Under the pieces are notes generated by a model that saw nothing but the letters and a program-made list of their open reading frames with translations, was not told the origin of the DNA and did no database searches. A stretch of 64,000 nucleotides of DNA from Lucinisca nassula (taxonomy: Eukaryota > Mollusca > Bivalvia > Lucinida > Lucinidae), in NCBI GenBank assembly GCA_963580285.1, contig OY757012.1, positions 169,186,652-169,250,651 of the forward strand, read 5' to 3'. Below, in pieces: positions 22,397-33,859 of the stretch. Made by a program: the position numbers and the translations under genes. Numbering within the stretch: the first letter of the stretch is position 1; each line of letters begins with the position of its first letter.

Positions 22397-23890
22397 TAAA
22401 GTAAACAACAGATGACAAAGCAGATGACAATTGTCGTGATTGGCATTTTATGTGTTAATTGTGTGCAGTTTAATTTCAGTGGTTAGTGGTTGTCATGTGG
22501 TTATTAACAACATAACTGTGCTCGTATATTTAACAATGGGTCTAATGATAATTCTAGCACAGCACGGCCAGTTTGGCAATGGGAAGGAACTGTGGTTTAT
22601 TTTGCAACAGATCACGGGGTGGAAGGGCATGACATCATTAAAAGCTGCTGATTTATGATGTCACTCATAGATTCCTTGATGCTAGATGGTGTAACGTTAT
22701 TTTCTCTAATCGAAAACATAATATAAGAACATACATGCATGTGTTACAGCCAATCAGTTTGGTGGGATTTCTTTTAAACAATGGCAGAGGATTAGGAGAA
22801 TTCGTTGGAAACAACCATTACGAAAACACACCGATACAAATGCATTGTAAATATTACCGCCGAAAAAACAACAACAAACTTTTCATATAAAAATTGTGAT
22901 ATTTTTCTTATTTGTGCTCAAAATATAGATTGAGTACTCGCTAGAACTGCCTCATCGAGCCGATGAGGCAGTTCTAACGAGTACTCTCAATCTATATTTT
23001 AGGGCAGACCTGAAGAAAATAAGGTTTATCCCTGTAAACCCCAGTTTTACTATATGAATGTGGGGTTCAAGGGGGCCAAATAATATAGGCAGGTTTTCGT
23101 GATGAGCATTATTACCAATTTTTAGTGTGTTATAATCGAAATAGCCCTCTTGATTTGATCTACTTTACAACTGACCTCCAAACGGTGATTTATTACTCAA
23201 CAAATCAGAGCTAGAGCCAATCTATTTCTTAAACAATCAACCTAAAAAATGACAGCAAACGTGACATTGTTCGCAATATTTTAAATGATAAGGTTCACTA
23301 AATGGGATTCTGATTCTGAGTCCCGTGATAAAAACAGCGAATAGGTTTTGTGGAATTCCCAACTCTGTTTATTATTGCTTTTACATGTAAAAATACCATA
23401 TAAACATGCTCGGCATGCTTAAGAGAGCTTTAGGGCTGTACATTAAAAGTTGAATTTCTCATAGTATAAAAGTCAGTTCAGTTTTTGTCTGTAAAATCAT
23501 TAAAAATAGGGGACAAAGTGATCCACTAGGAGGAGTTCATAAGGACAATTATAGCTTATCCTCTGCCTCAGAATTTCAACCAGGCTCTGAACAAGCATTT
23601 TCCATATTGCTATTCACTCTGGGTAAGATAACACTATCTTATATGCATAGCTGCAGATGAAGAGTATTGGGGCAAATGAAGGGATAATTTTCCTTATTTA
23701 TAGCCTGACACATACGTTGTTGGTAGTTAGAATTACCTCGATGAAGCGATTCTAATAACTAGGCACAACGTATATGCTTACTTTAATGAACATATAGAAA
23801 ATTCTTACCCAGAACTAACCCCTGTATGGGTACTAATGATCGATTTTTTGTATCTTTAAGATGGATACATATGTCTGAAAAAAAAAATTC
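22397..23890. other. Intron with two palindromes, no gene seen
   Basis: No coding signal. Palindrome 1 (about 22918-23004) pairs AAAATATAGATTGAGTACTC with GAGTACTCTCAATCTATATTT around AGAACTGCCTCATCGAGCC. Palindrome 2 (about 23706-23790) pairs CATACGTTGTTGGTAGTTAG with ACTAGGCACAACGTATATG around AATTACCTCGATGAAG. Both share the GCCTC/GAGGC core but have different arms. The remainder is unique-looking AT-rich sequence. Confidence 0.6.
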
Positions 23891-23897
23891 ATTTCAG

Positions 23898-24087
23898 TTC
23901 CTGCAGAAAATGTTGCAACCATACCTTACAATGCCATAGTGACAGAGGGAGTGAGTCGGAGTAGAAATGCCCTGATAAATGGTGAAATACGGCAGTATGA
24001 CTGGGACTCCGGTTACACCTGCCACCAGTTAGGGAGTGGCTCCATTGTCATACAGTTTCCACAGCCTTACATCATAGGAAGTATGAG
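23898..24087 (+). CDS. BTBD9: BTBD9, second discoidin-like module, exon 1
   Basis: The acceptor ATTCATTTCAG ends at 23897. Phase 1 to 2, donor GTAATG. Encodes PAENVATIPYNAIVTEGVSR, SRNALINGEIRQYDWDSGYT and CHQLGSGSIVIQF...IIGSMR. DWDSGYTCHQLGSGSIV is a strongly conserved BTBD9 segment. It parallels the exon at 6004-6223 (ENIATT, ALLDGDT, YDLDRGFTRH). Confidence 0.96.
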
Positions 24088-24221
24088 GTAATGGTACAGA
24101 GGTTATAAAGCTTTTTCATGCCTAGTTCAATTGTTGGCATTTTAAAATTTATAAGCAGGACAAACAACTTCCTTTGCTGATCTGAGCAGACAAATTGCCT
24201 CATTTATTTGTATTTCAGCCC

Positions 24222-24430
24222 TTTTTGTACCAAATGGAATCTTCCTCTTTATATACAGCAGGAGTCCATTTCAAAATTCAGGGGTGTCAGGTTGTGTTTT
24301 CTTCATAATTTATTTGGAAAATGGCTGAACTTTTATGAAACAGTGTAGGCCCTGAATAGACACTACGTTCTGGGCCTGCATTGTTTGCCAGGGTACTCGT
24401 TTTGGGGTTTCTGATACTAAATGGGTTAAT
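24222..24430. mobile_element. Gamma MITE
   Basis: Contains ACCAAATGGAATCTTCCTC, AGCAGGAGTCCATTTCAAAA, the hairpin ACAGTGTAGGCCCTGAATAG / GGGCCTGCATTGTTTGCC, and GTTTTGGGGTTTCTGATACT. The same arrangement occurs at 49558-49770, 54410-54640 (reverse) and 63000-63200. Confidence 0.65.
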
Positions 24431-24870
24431 AATTATGAGCACTCAAGTGAGTTTAACATACAACCTTTGGGCTAGGCCTTGGAAAGTGGGTATTTCCCAA
24501 TTGCCTGAAAAAAGTCCAGGAAGATCTATTGCACTACCGGTGGCATTGATTGTGGAGTCAGCATCCACATTCACTCTTAAGTTTACTTAGAGCTCATACT
24601 TTCCAAACAATGTTGTGCTGATAGATATATGTCCAAGGTTTTATTCAGCAGTCACCATACTGCCATGGCCCTCAATTACTACATTAGCTTATGTACCTTG
24701 TTAGATTATGCATAGCTTTTAGGTTTATAACCAGGGTCTGACAACTGTGTCAGGGAGTAGACACTTTGGTTATTTAATTGATTTTCACCTAAATGGATGA
24801 GGTTTGAATTCCATGACGGACAAGGAGTATCTTCAGCTATGCTTTATTCCTTTGTTATGACTGACCTGTC

Positions 24871-25099
24871 TTAACCATTATCCCACTGAATAAATTAATT
24901 TAGCCACACCCATTTACATTCCAACCAATCAAAGTAATTGGTGTAATTTATTCATAAAAAATCGCAAACTGAATGACAAAGTAGACAAACAGTGTAGATC
25001 CTGATCATATGGCTACTTCAGAAGCCATCTGATCTGGATTGCAAAGTTAGCACTGTTTGCCTAGTTAGCGGTTGTCGTGAACTTTGGGATATAGGTTAA
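24871..25099. mobile_element. Beta MITE with TTAA ends
   Basis: TTAACCATTATCCCACTGAA at the left, TTTAGCCACACCCATTTAC and CCAATCAAAGTAATTGG internally, the hairpin GATCATATGGCTACTTC/GAAGCCATCTGATC, and TATAGGTTAA at the right. TTAA at both ends suggests a piggyBac-type target, by inference. Confidence 0.7.
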
Positions 25100-25164
25100 G
25101 ATGGTGGCTCATCCAGGATCAGACTCAGTTTAGCCAAAAATGATCTGGCATTATCATAATTTTC

Positions 25165-27062
25165 CTCAGAAGTATACCGCCTTGCTAACCAGATGTGAAG
25201 AGAGAATGCCAATGTTGTAGGCGACAAACCAGTAAAGAATGATGCAGGGGAGATGTCAATGAGTGATGACTCAAAGCAGAGGGCCTGGTTAGAACACTAC
25301 CAAAGGCAACTCAATGTTGAGTTTGACTGGGGCCCAGACCACTTGTCTGATGAACCACCAGTGGAAGGGCCGCCTATCCCAATCACTATTGATATGGTTA
25401 ATAAGGCTATCTCTCAGATGAAGACTGGCAAAGCACCAGGCCCTTCTGGCATAGTGGTGATGATAAGAGCTGCAGGTGATGCGGGTGCCTCAATGATCCT
25501 CGACCTTGCAGCTGCAATCATCCGTGATGGAAAGGTACCCTCTGACTGGGAACAGAGTTTCATTGTCTGTCTCTACAAGGGCAAGGGCGATGCATTGGAA
25601 ACGGGGCAACTACCGTGGTCTCAAGCTGACAGAAGAGGTCATGAAAGTCCTGGAGAGGATTGTGGATGGCCTCATTAGGCAGTTGGTGTCAATCAACGAC
25701 TCCAGTTTGGCTTCGTCCCAGGAAGAGGCACAACAGATGCAATTTTTGTTGTATGGCAGCTGGAAGAGAAGTATCTACCGGCCAACAGGTGACTACATGG
25801 CTTTTGTAGACCTGGAGAAGGCATTTGATGGAGTGCCTGGTGGGCACTAAGAAAACTTGGAGTGGACGGGTGGATTGTGCGACTGGTCCAAGGGATGTAT
25901 GCTAATGCTCAGAGCCGTGTCCGTGTTGGTGATGGTTACAGTGAAGAATTCGAAGTGAAGGTGGGTGTTCATCAAGGATCTGTTCTCAGCCCACTGCTTT
26001 TCATCATTGTGCTTGAAGCCTTGTCATGCGAGTCCCACTCTGGAGTCCCCTGGGAGGACCTGTATGCTGATGACCTTGTCATCATAGCTGAACCCCTTGA
26101 GGAATGTGTCAGGAGGCTCTTAACTTGGAAAGACGCAATGGAGGCGAAAGGGCTGAGATCAAGATCATGATCTGTGGTTCAGGTCTGGACCTCCTGCAGA
26201 GTACAGGCCAGTTCCCATGCGCTGTATGTCGCACTGGAGTGGGCAGCAACAGTATCTTTTGTATTGGCTGCAAGTTCTGGATGCACAAGAAATGCAGTGG
26301 GCTCAAGCGCTTGATAGAGGACCCTGATTACAGGTGTACACGGTGCCAAGGAACTGCATGAACCTTAGATGGCAGACCACAGAGGGAAGTCCAAGTCGAA
26401 TTTGACAAGTTGGAGGTTGTAGCTTCCTTTTGCTACCTAGTGATATGCTCTCTGCAGAGGGTGGTTGCGACCTTTCAACAACATCACGTGTGAAAACAGC
26501 CTGGAAGAAATTCAAGGAGTTGCTACCAGTTCTCTCTTCCTGCCACCTCTCGTTCAAGACACGTGGCCGTGTGTACAGCTCTCATGTACAGAATGCAATG
26601 CTCCATGCCAGTGAGACATGGCCATTGACAAAGCCAAACCTCCAACATCTTCCACGGAATGACAGGGCAATGATCAGACAGATCTGCAATGTCAAGCCAC
26701 AGGACACTGTCACCATCAGGCCCAGTGAGTTACTTGAGCGTCTTGGCATTGAGGACCTGGACCTCATCCTGAAAGAGAGAAGACTCTGCTGATATGGGAA
26801 TGTGGAACGCTCCAACGGTGCAGTCAAGACTCCCTGTGACATACAGGTAGGTGGAAAGCAGGGGCCTGGAAGGCCCAAGATGACCTGGAAGCAGCTGACA
26901 GAAAGAGATTGCAGAGAATGGAAGCTCTCTGCGATAGACAGGCCTGGAGATCTGGTGCAAGACCTGCCATGCGTGCAGCAAGCCAGCTACCTTGAAGGGG
27001 GCCCACTTATGTGGAAGTTGCCCCTGTACCTGCACGTTAATCAAAAATCTGATGATGATGAT
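25165..27062 (+). pseudogene. LINE RT with PHD-like finger, copy 1
   Basis: 5'-truncated non-LTR retrotransposon polyprotein with many lesions. In order: KAISQMKTGKAPGPSGIVV (RT entry region), the catalytic motif AFVDLEKAFD, VHQGSVLSPLLFIIVLEAL, the LYADDLVII active site, a C4HC3 finger (CAVC...CIGC...HKKC...CTRC), KTRGRVYSSHVQNAMLHASE, and the C-terminal GPGRPKMTWKQLTERDCREW. Frame breaks occur near 25600, 25700, 25850, 26150 and 26440, and TGA replaces expected Arg/Trp codons near 26359 and 26790. It ends in a (GATGAT)n microsatellite at 27048-27062, as in the second copy. The clade (RTE- or CR1-related) is not settled. Confidence 0.85.
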
Positions 27063-27089
27063 GACTTCCGTGAAGAGAAGACCTGGGAG

Positions 27090-28465
27090 ATTTACGACCC
27101 ACAATTCCTAACTCCAATTACTGAATGAAATCTTCCACCATATGTGTAGCAAGAATCCATTTCTAGATGTAGGAGTGCTAGGATGTATTGTTTGAACTTT
27201 TTTTGAGAAAATGGCTTATTGTTGTTTTAGTAAGTCTTCTCTTGTTTGTATTGCTAATATTTTATTATTTTGGATAGCCATTTATCCATTTTGTGGGAAA
27301 CTACACCTCAACCTCATTATAACACGGAACTCCGGGTCCAACCAACGGACCGTGTTAGTTAACCGAATCGTGTTATAAATGCCAACCGTATTTGTCACAG
27401 ATTGACACTATGGTGATCATTAGTTTTCCAAACAAGATGATGTGCGGTCAGGTTAATAACGGTATTTACAGACTAAAATGTGTTTAGAACTAATCAATAG
27501 CAGTAAATACCATGGCCCATCAAGTCAAACAAGTCACTTTAATCAAAACCAGCTGATAAATCGCGTTTTTATCCACAAAATCGTCCGATCTGACAGCGAG
27601 TATGACGCCATTTTGATAGCTGGTTCCTGGCTAACTTTGTTGTAACTGAGCATCCTGGACTGTACCAAACTACAGTACGGTTAATAGATTTCAATAGTAA
27701 AATTACCGAGTAAGGGTTCGGAACCGGACAATGGTAAAGGCTTACGAGAAATTTGAATTACTTCCCTTGGAATGTCTTACCCTTAATATTTTAGGCATTT
27801 GAAACAATTTTTAATGACGGACATGGTCTTTGAATGATTTTTACAGCGAAAATCGATCATGAATATGTTTTATCATTTGCTTTTAAGCTGGAATAAATCT
27901 GACTTTCTTTTACATAAGGCTCTAGAAAATCAGTTTGATTGCAATTCACGGATCACATCGTCTAATTTCTTAACAGAGCGTGATAATTTTTTTTTTCCTG
28001 TTGCGTAAAGGAATTCTTTAATCTCTATCTCACTAAGCCAGCACTTTCGATTGTGCCGATGGCAGTTCATGTTTATCATGCGTGTCAAGCTAAACAAGTT
28101 CATATACTGTCTTTTCAACTCTGCTAATATCGATGACATGTTTGGAGGCCTGCAATAAATATCAAAAGTACCGTTATAGACCGTGTTAGCTACCGTATTA
28201 CCGCAGTCAAAAGTGTCCTTTTGGCTTTTCCCCTGTGACTGTCATCATAGTGATGTTAATTTATGTTTGTGTTCCTTTCCTTTTGATGTCTTGGATGTGA
28301 GGTGTGAGGTATTTGTGCCGATTCCTGGTCATTGCCATCACTTCTATTAATTTTTTGCAAAGAGTTTAGAACCTGATTAGATGCCGTGTCATGTGGCATC
28401 TGATCTGGGCCTGCACTGTTTGCTAGTATCCATTTTGGGGTTTGGGTAGAAAATAGGTTAAATAA
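27090..28465. mobile_element. Gamma MITE around a decayed DNA element
   Basis: Gamma-like sequence flanks the stretch: AATCCATTTCTAGATGTAGG and GAGAAAATGGCTTATTG on the left (to about 27235); GATCTGGGCCTGCACTGTTT and CATTTTGGGGTTTGGGTAGA on the right (28370-28465). Between them, 27300-28200 starts CCTCATTATAACACGGAAC and repeats GACCGTGTTAG and CGTGTTATA motifs, suggestive of a degraded pogo-like element. A short minus ORF at 27930-28139 is unrecognised. Confidence 0.4.
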
Positions 28466-28481
28466 TCAGTTTTGTTTTCAG

Positions 28482-28589
28482 ATTATTGCTGTGGGACTGT
28501 GATGATAGGAGCTACAGCTACTATATTGAGACGTCCTCGGACAGTCAGAACTGGCACATGGTCTGTGATAGAAGACAAGAAGCTTGCAA
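28482..28589 (+). CDS. BTBD9: BTBD9, second discoidin-like module, exon 2
   Basis: Phase 2 to 2 exon between TTTTGTTTTCAG and donor GTTAGT (a weaker GTTAG form). Encodes LLLWDCDDRSYSYYIETSSD, SQNWHMVCDRRQEAC and a shared Lys codon. LLLWDCDDRSYSYY is the family hallmark repeated from the first module (LLLWDKDTR plus SYSYYIEIS, there split by an intron). A gamma MITE ends about 20 bases upstream of the acceptor. Confidence 0.96.
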
Positions 28590-28687
28590 GTTAGTATTCG
28601 AGCTGACACAAGAAAAAAGGCTCTTTGTATTCTCCAGTTTATCATTGCTCTAGATTAGGAGGAGTAATGAGGATATTTTGGGGATTT

Positions 28688-28912
28688 TTATGTCGCCAGT
28701 AGCGATAGCGGGGACACATTGTTTTTGTCCTGTTTGTTTGTTTGTTGGTTTTGCACGTGGACAATTGTAACACTGGTCATAACTTTTGAACCGTTTGAAA
28801 TAGAGCATATCTGACTTGTAGGTTCCTTCTGACAAGAGCTTCACATTTATGCAAAAAATTGACCTGTGACCTTGACCTTTGACCTACTTAATTTCTCTTG
28901 TTTCTCCATAAA
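28688..28912 (+). mobile_element. Possible short tandem-repeat element O
   Basis: Begins ATGTCGCCAGTAGCGATAGCG, followed by a (GTTT)n spacer and TAACTTTTGAACCGTTTGAAA, which resembles 126-150 of the window (TAACTTTCAAACCGTTTGAG). Ends near GACCTTTGACC ... TCTCTTGTTT. Single body unit. Assignment is tentative. Confidence 0.35.
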
Positions 28913-29596
28913 ACATACATTCTGGGTACTTTTAGAATTGCCTCAACAAGAACGGTGCAGTCTGGTAACATTGCACACATAAAGTTCTTATGTGACTTCT
29001 GTTCAAGCCACTACTCAAAATTCACAATCAAAAACATTGCAACACTTCCTTAATAACTAGTTGCAATGAAAATTGGCCTCTGAACCTTTTAACAGACAGG
29101 ATAAAGAAAACTATGAAAAGGGATACCCTTCTGAAATTGAATTACCAATTTTGTAGCCCAGCTTTTTGCACGATAAGTGTTTTGAGCTACTTGAATACAA
29201 GAGTTGACTCAAACAAGTTATTGATTAGTTCTTCTGCATTGTTCTCAGATGAAGTAAGTTTAGATACTAAACAATTGCACCTTTGATTAGTTTTAAACTC
29301 AGTCTTGACTTAGGAAATCTTCAGATTTTTCGTTCTTTGAGAAAATTTAAAAAATCCACAAAACCGGCACATCTGCATGTGCAAGCTCATCTTTTTAGGG
29401 CTAAGTTACAATTAATGCCGATGCACTGATAATAGTAAAACTGATAGAGGGATACAGATACTGAAAATGTGAATGCAGGGTGCACAAAATAAACATGCGC
29501 AATGTTACCGGACTCGACTGTACCAACAACATAAGTTTCGGACAAGAAATAAGGAAAATTATTCTCGTACTCCTCCTGATCATCTTGAGCCGTGAT
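28913..29596. other. Intron, no feature recognised
   Basis: Unique-looking AT-rich intron. A half palindrome (GGGTACTTTTAGAATTGCCTC at about 28925) is the only repeat trace. The ORFs here are short and unconvincing. Confidence 0.5.
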
Positions 29597-29946
29597 GACT
29601 TCCTCATTGCTTTTCTATATGAGCTCTTTCCCACTGAAAAAGGGGTCTACTCATAAAGGAAAGAATTTGCTCCTCAGGAGCAAATTCTTTCCTTTAAGAG
29701 TTGACCCCTTTTTCAGTGGACCCATATTGACATAGCAGACAAGAATACTTTTACTTCCTTATTGCTTTTCTATAAGCTCTTTCCCACTGAAAAAGGGGTC
29801 TCTTCTTAAAGGAAAGAATTTGCTCCTCAGGAGCAAATTCTTTCCTTTAAGAGTTGACCCCTTTTCAAGTGGACCCCTATTGACATAGGAGACAAAAATA
29901 CTTTTGCAGGACTTGCCTCCCCTGAAAGTCTATCGACTCCCCTTAA
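29597..29946. mobile_element. Snap MITE, partly duplicated in tandem
   Basis: Two consecutive copies of a palindromic core, GGAAAGAATTTGCTCC / GGAGCAAATTCTTTCC, at about 29660-29697 and 29811-29848. Each lies between TTTCCCACTGAAAAAGGGGTC and TTGACCCC. The right end is CTCCCCTTAA. The whole element is at 62312-62554 (243 bp, TTAA ends). Confidence 0.75.
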
Positions 29947-30161
29947 TGTTTGTGTTGTTTTCATTTTAACATGTATACATAAAAGGTAAAGGGTCAGCTC
30001 ATGCTGTATTTTTGAAAGAGAAAATGAAATGTGTAGTGCATCTTGGTGTTCATATGAACTACATGTGCATGATCTATGGATAGGGGTTAACCACAATATA
30101 CAGCTCCAAGAATTTGCCTTTAGTTCTTATTTTTAAAATGTTCTTTAATTGTCCATTCTAG

Positions 30162-30240
30162 GTCATGGCAGAATGTCACATTTACTAAGAGGCCTGTTGT
30201 CTTCATTAAAATTATTGGAACACACAACACAGCAAATGAG
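30162..30240 (+). CDS. BTBD9: BTBD9, second discoidin-like module, exon 3
   Basis: Phase 2 to 0 exon between GTCCATTCTAG and GTAAGC. Encodes SWQNVTFTKRPVVFIKIIGT then HNTANE. It parallels SSQTLHFP...YIRVVGTHNTQN of the first module. The exon stops within the GTHNTANE/VFHCVHFE motif, so the final strand of the module is on the next exon. Confidence 0.96.
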
Positions 30241-30519
30241 GTAAGCAAGTTGATAAACATATTCATTGTTCATAATGTTAATTTTACCCATATATCTGAT
30301 ATGTGACACTTAGAATCTCCACCCATTAGCTTGGGGAGAGACCCATTTCCAATTTTATCTGTGCCATTTTTTGGATTGATTGTTTATAAACAATCAGTTG
30401 ACCCAATTGTTTATCAGTCAACCCAGTCTGACACTAACTACAGAAGCTTCCCACCTGCTATTTTCCATGTGACTGTGCTGACAAAATCCAGGTAATGGTT
30501 ATTTATAGCATCACCTTTC

Positions 30520-30925
30520 TTCTCACTGCGATGTCAGAGCACTGTGTAAAAGCATTGGTTATCTGTAAAATCTGGACTGGCTTGTGTACTGGGTCACGGA
30601 CAAACAGTGTAGACCCAGATCAGACACTGCAGAACTCAATGTCTGATTAGTGTCTACACTATTTGCTTAAAAGTACTGGCATTTAAAACAAACAGTGAAA
30701 GTCTGAGCTCAGGACTATTTTTCCCAACCTACGCTCAGAGACAATCGACCTGTCAGTGCTGCCAGTGCTTTGATTTTATGTGTTGTAGGTATATTGGAAC
30801 TTTAATGGCTCAGACATAGATGGCTTGTTTAGCATGGCTGAGTCGAACCCTTTCTTGAGCCCCTAGGGAAATCCTCCACATAAGAAATAGTGGGGCATAA
30901 TTTAGGAGCTTTTCATCTTTTTATT
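30520..30925. mobile_element. MITE fragments upstream of element G
   Basis: Hairpin copy at about 30600-30665 (AACAGTGTAGACCCAGATCAG / TCTGATTAGTGTCTACACTATT). Then a pogo-like MITE fragment at about 30796-30900 with CATGGCTGAGTCGAACCC and TTGAGCCCCTAGGG. Sequence near 30690-30780 recurs near 33650-33740 and 44950-45030. Confidence 0.55.
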
Positions 30926-33316
30926 AGCTCACCTGAGCCGAAGGCTCATGTGAGGTATTAGTATACCACGAGCCGTCGTCCGTCGTCCACACTTTCAACA
31001 AAGTATATCTCTGGAACCAGTGGGCAGGCCTTGATCAAATTTCATATGAACTATCATCAGGTTGGGGGAAAGGCTGTATTAGGTTTTCGTGCAGATCGGA
31101 TGAGAACTCTGGTTGCCACAGCAACAAAGAGCTCCCATAGGCTTAACATAGGAAAAAGCTTGTCATCACTCTAGCTCCGTCAATTTTTTTCTGATCGACT
31201 TCATTCTTGCAGATAACGAGGACAGGCATGAAATCTCGATCAAGTTCGATTTTGGGCTGAATCGGATTATTCACTCAGGAGTTACGTGCCCTTGAGCGTT
31301 GAAAAAATTGCCTATTGACTTAACATGGGGAGAATGTTGTCATCACCGTAGCTGCTTCAATTATTTTCAGATTGGCTTTATTCTTGCAGATAACCAGCAC
31401 AGCCATGAAATCTCGGTCAAGTTTGATAACTGGCAGAATCGGATCATTCACTTAGGAGTTACCTGCCCTTGTGTGTTTTTGCATTAGGGTTAATGGGAAT
31501 TTCAAAAATGTATATCTTAAAGACTACTTGGCCAACTTTGATCAAATTTCATGTGTCGCATTATTGGGCAAGTGGAAAGGCTTCATTAGGTTTTCAGGCA
31601 GATCTGAGTGGAACTCTGGTTGCCATGGCAACATCTAGCTCCCATAGACTTCACATAGGAAAAAGCTTGTCATCACTCTAGCTCCGTCAATTTTTTTCTG
31701 ATCGACTTCATTCTTGCAGATAACCAGTACAGGCATAAAATCTCGGTCAAGTTCGATGTTGGGCCGAATCGGATTATTTGCCTTGGAGTTACCTGCCCTT
31801 GAGCATAAAAAAATACGTTGTGACCACGATAGCAACTTTATTTTTATTCAGATCAGCTTCAAACTTGCAGGTAACGTGGACAGGCATAAAATCTCAGTTA
31901 AGTTCGAATCGGAATATTGACCTCGGAGTTACATGACCTTGAGCGACAAAAAATTTGCCCATAGACTTTACATAGGGAAAATGTTGTGACTACGATAGCG
32001 ACTTGAATTTTTTTCAGATCAGCTTCAAACTTGCAGGTAACGAGGACAGACATAAAATCTCGGTTAAGTTCGATTTTGGGCCGAATCGGATTATTTGCCT
32101 TGGAGTTACCTGCCCTTGAGCATAAAAAATACGTTGTGACCACGATAGCAACTTTATTTTTATTCATATCAGCTTCAAACTTGCAGGTAACGAGGACAGG
32201 CATAAAATCTTGGTTAAGTTCAATTTTGGGCCGAATCGGAATATTGACCTCGGAGTTACGTGACCTTGAGCGACAAAAAATTTGCCCATAGACTTAATTA
32301 GGGAAAATGTTGCGACTACGATAGCGACTTGAATTTTTTTCAGATCAGCTTCAAACTTGCAGGTAACGAGGACAGACATAAAATCTCGGTTAAGTTCGAT
32401 TTTGGGCCGAATCGGAATATTTGCCTTGGAGTTACCTGCCCTTGAGCATAAAAAAATACGTTGTGACCACGATAGCAACTTTATTTTTATTCATATCAGC
32501 TTCAAACTTGCAGGTAACGAGGACAGGCATAAAATCTCGGTTAAGTTTGATTTTGGGCCGAATCGGAATATTGACCTCGGAGTTACGTGACCTTGAGAGA
32601 CAAAAAAATTTGCCCATAGACTTAACGTAGGGAAAATGTTGTGACAGAAATAGCGACTTGAATTTTTAGCTCACCTGAGCCAAAGGCTCCAGTGAGCTGA
32701 TAGTATACCAAGGCTCCGGAGTCCGTCGTCTGTCATCCGTCCATCCGTCGTCCACACTTTCAATGAAGCATATCTCAGAAGGCAGTCGACCAATCTTGTT
32801 TAAATTTTATGTGTAGCACCATTGGGGAAGGGGAAAGGCTGCATTAGGTTTTGGAGCTAGTCTGGTTCATTTGTTCCTTCATTCTTCTTTCTCTCCATAT
32901 AGAGATAATAGACCAATGTTAAATTTTTAATCAAAGATTTCTCAGGAACTATAAAAGCTAGAAGCATCAAATTTGGTATTCAATAGAATAATGATGACTT
33001 ATTTTGTGTAAGAGACATTGGGCTTTCTCAGCTTATTTGTTCATCTGTTCTTTCATTCTTCTTTCTCTCCATTTTGACCAATGTTAAATTTTCGTCAAAG
33101 ATTTCTCAGGAACTATAGAAGCTAGAAGTCTCAAACTTGGAATGCAATGCAATAATGATGACTTATATCCTGTAAGGGTCAATGGGCTGGATTCTATTAG
33201 CAGATCCTGTAAGGGTCAATGGGCTGGATTCTATTAGCAGATTTAGTAGTCAAGTCTGTGAATTGTTAAAACTTAAGTTCCTCAGGTGAGCGGTTTAGGC
33301 TCATTGAGCCTCTTGT
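30926..33316 (+). mobile_element. Double-headed HINE-like composite G/H
   Basis: Head 1 at 30926 (AGCTCACCTGAGCCGAAGG, GTCCGTCGTCC). A body of ~150-160 bp units follows with GATCAGCTTCAAACTTGCAG, CATAAAATCTCGGTTAAG and GGAGTTACCTGCCCTTGAGC. Head 2 at 32668 (AGCTCACCTGAGCCAAAGG, GTCCGTC spacer) starts in the T-run of a G unit. Its short body has TTTCTCAGGAACTATA. One tail, CTCAGGTGAGCGGTTTAGGC..GAGCCTCTTGT, ends at about 33316, with no second tail after it. Confidence 0.7.
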
Positions 33317-33324
33317 ATTACAAA

Positions 33325-33537
33325 TGTATGCTGTCTGTACTCATTAGAATCCCCTCGATGAGGCACTTCTAAGGAGTACACACAAAAACCATTTTCATTA
33401 TAGAATACCGAAAGGATGTCCAAAGTATCTCGTTATGCCTCTTGGCAGTAACAGTCAGTGGCTCGAACTACCCCTGTCTGTCTCCAACAGATTTTAGTGG
33501 TATCAAGATGTTTGAGCCATCAAAGTTCGACTATATA
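33325..33537. mobile_element. Palindrome plus pogo-like MITE right half
   Basis: Palindrome ATGCTGTCTGTACTCATTAG / TAAGGAGTACACACA around AATCCCCTCGATGAGG (33327-33385). Then GTGGCTCGAACTACCCCTG and GAGCCATCAAAGTTCGACTA (about 33460-33532), the right end of the family seen whole at 44049-44389. Confidence 0.65.
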
Positions 33538-33559
33538 AAGAGAAATTGAATCCCTCTAC

Positions 33560-33640
33560 ATTTAATAAACGGTGTAGGCGATGATAAGTTGCTGCGTTGT
33601 GTTGATCTGAGTCTACACTGTTTGCTTAAAGTACTGGCAT
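33560..33640. repeat. AAACAGTG-type hairpin, decayed
   Basis: AACGGTGTAGGCGATGATAAG and GATCTGAGTCTACACTGTTTG arms around GTTGCTGCGTTG. Followed by sequence shared with 30690-30780. Confidence 0.5.
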
Positions 33641-33859
33641 TTAAACAAAACAGTGAAAGTCTCAGTTCAGGACTATTTTTGCCCAGCATACACTCTGAGA
33701 GAATCAACCATTCAGTGCTGCCAGTGCTTTGATTTTGAAGTGCTATACTTATACGTGTTGACAAACGCACTACTTCAATCTCTTAAAAATAAGAAAGAAA
33801 AAAAGAAGGACAGAAAAGATAGAAAAGATTGTCATCTGCTTTAGAATTTTGTATGGTAT

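Noticed and set aside
27930..28139. 69-residue minus ORF as a host exon
   Set aside because: No consensus splice context or family resemblance I can recognise; it lies in a decayed repeat region.
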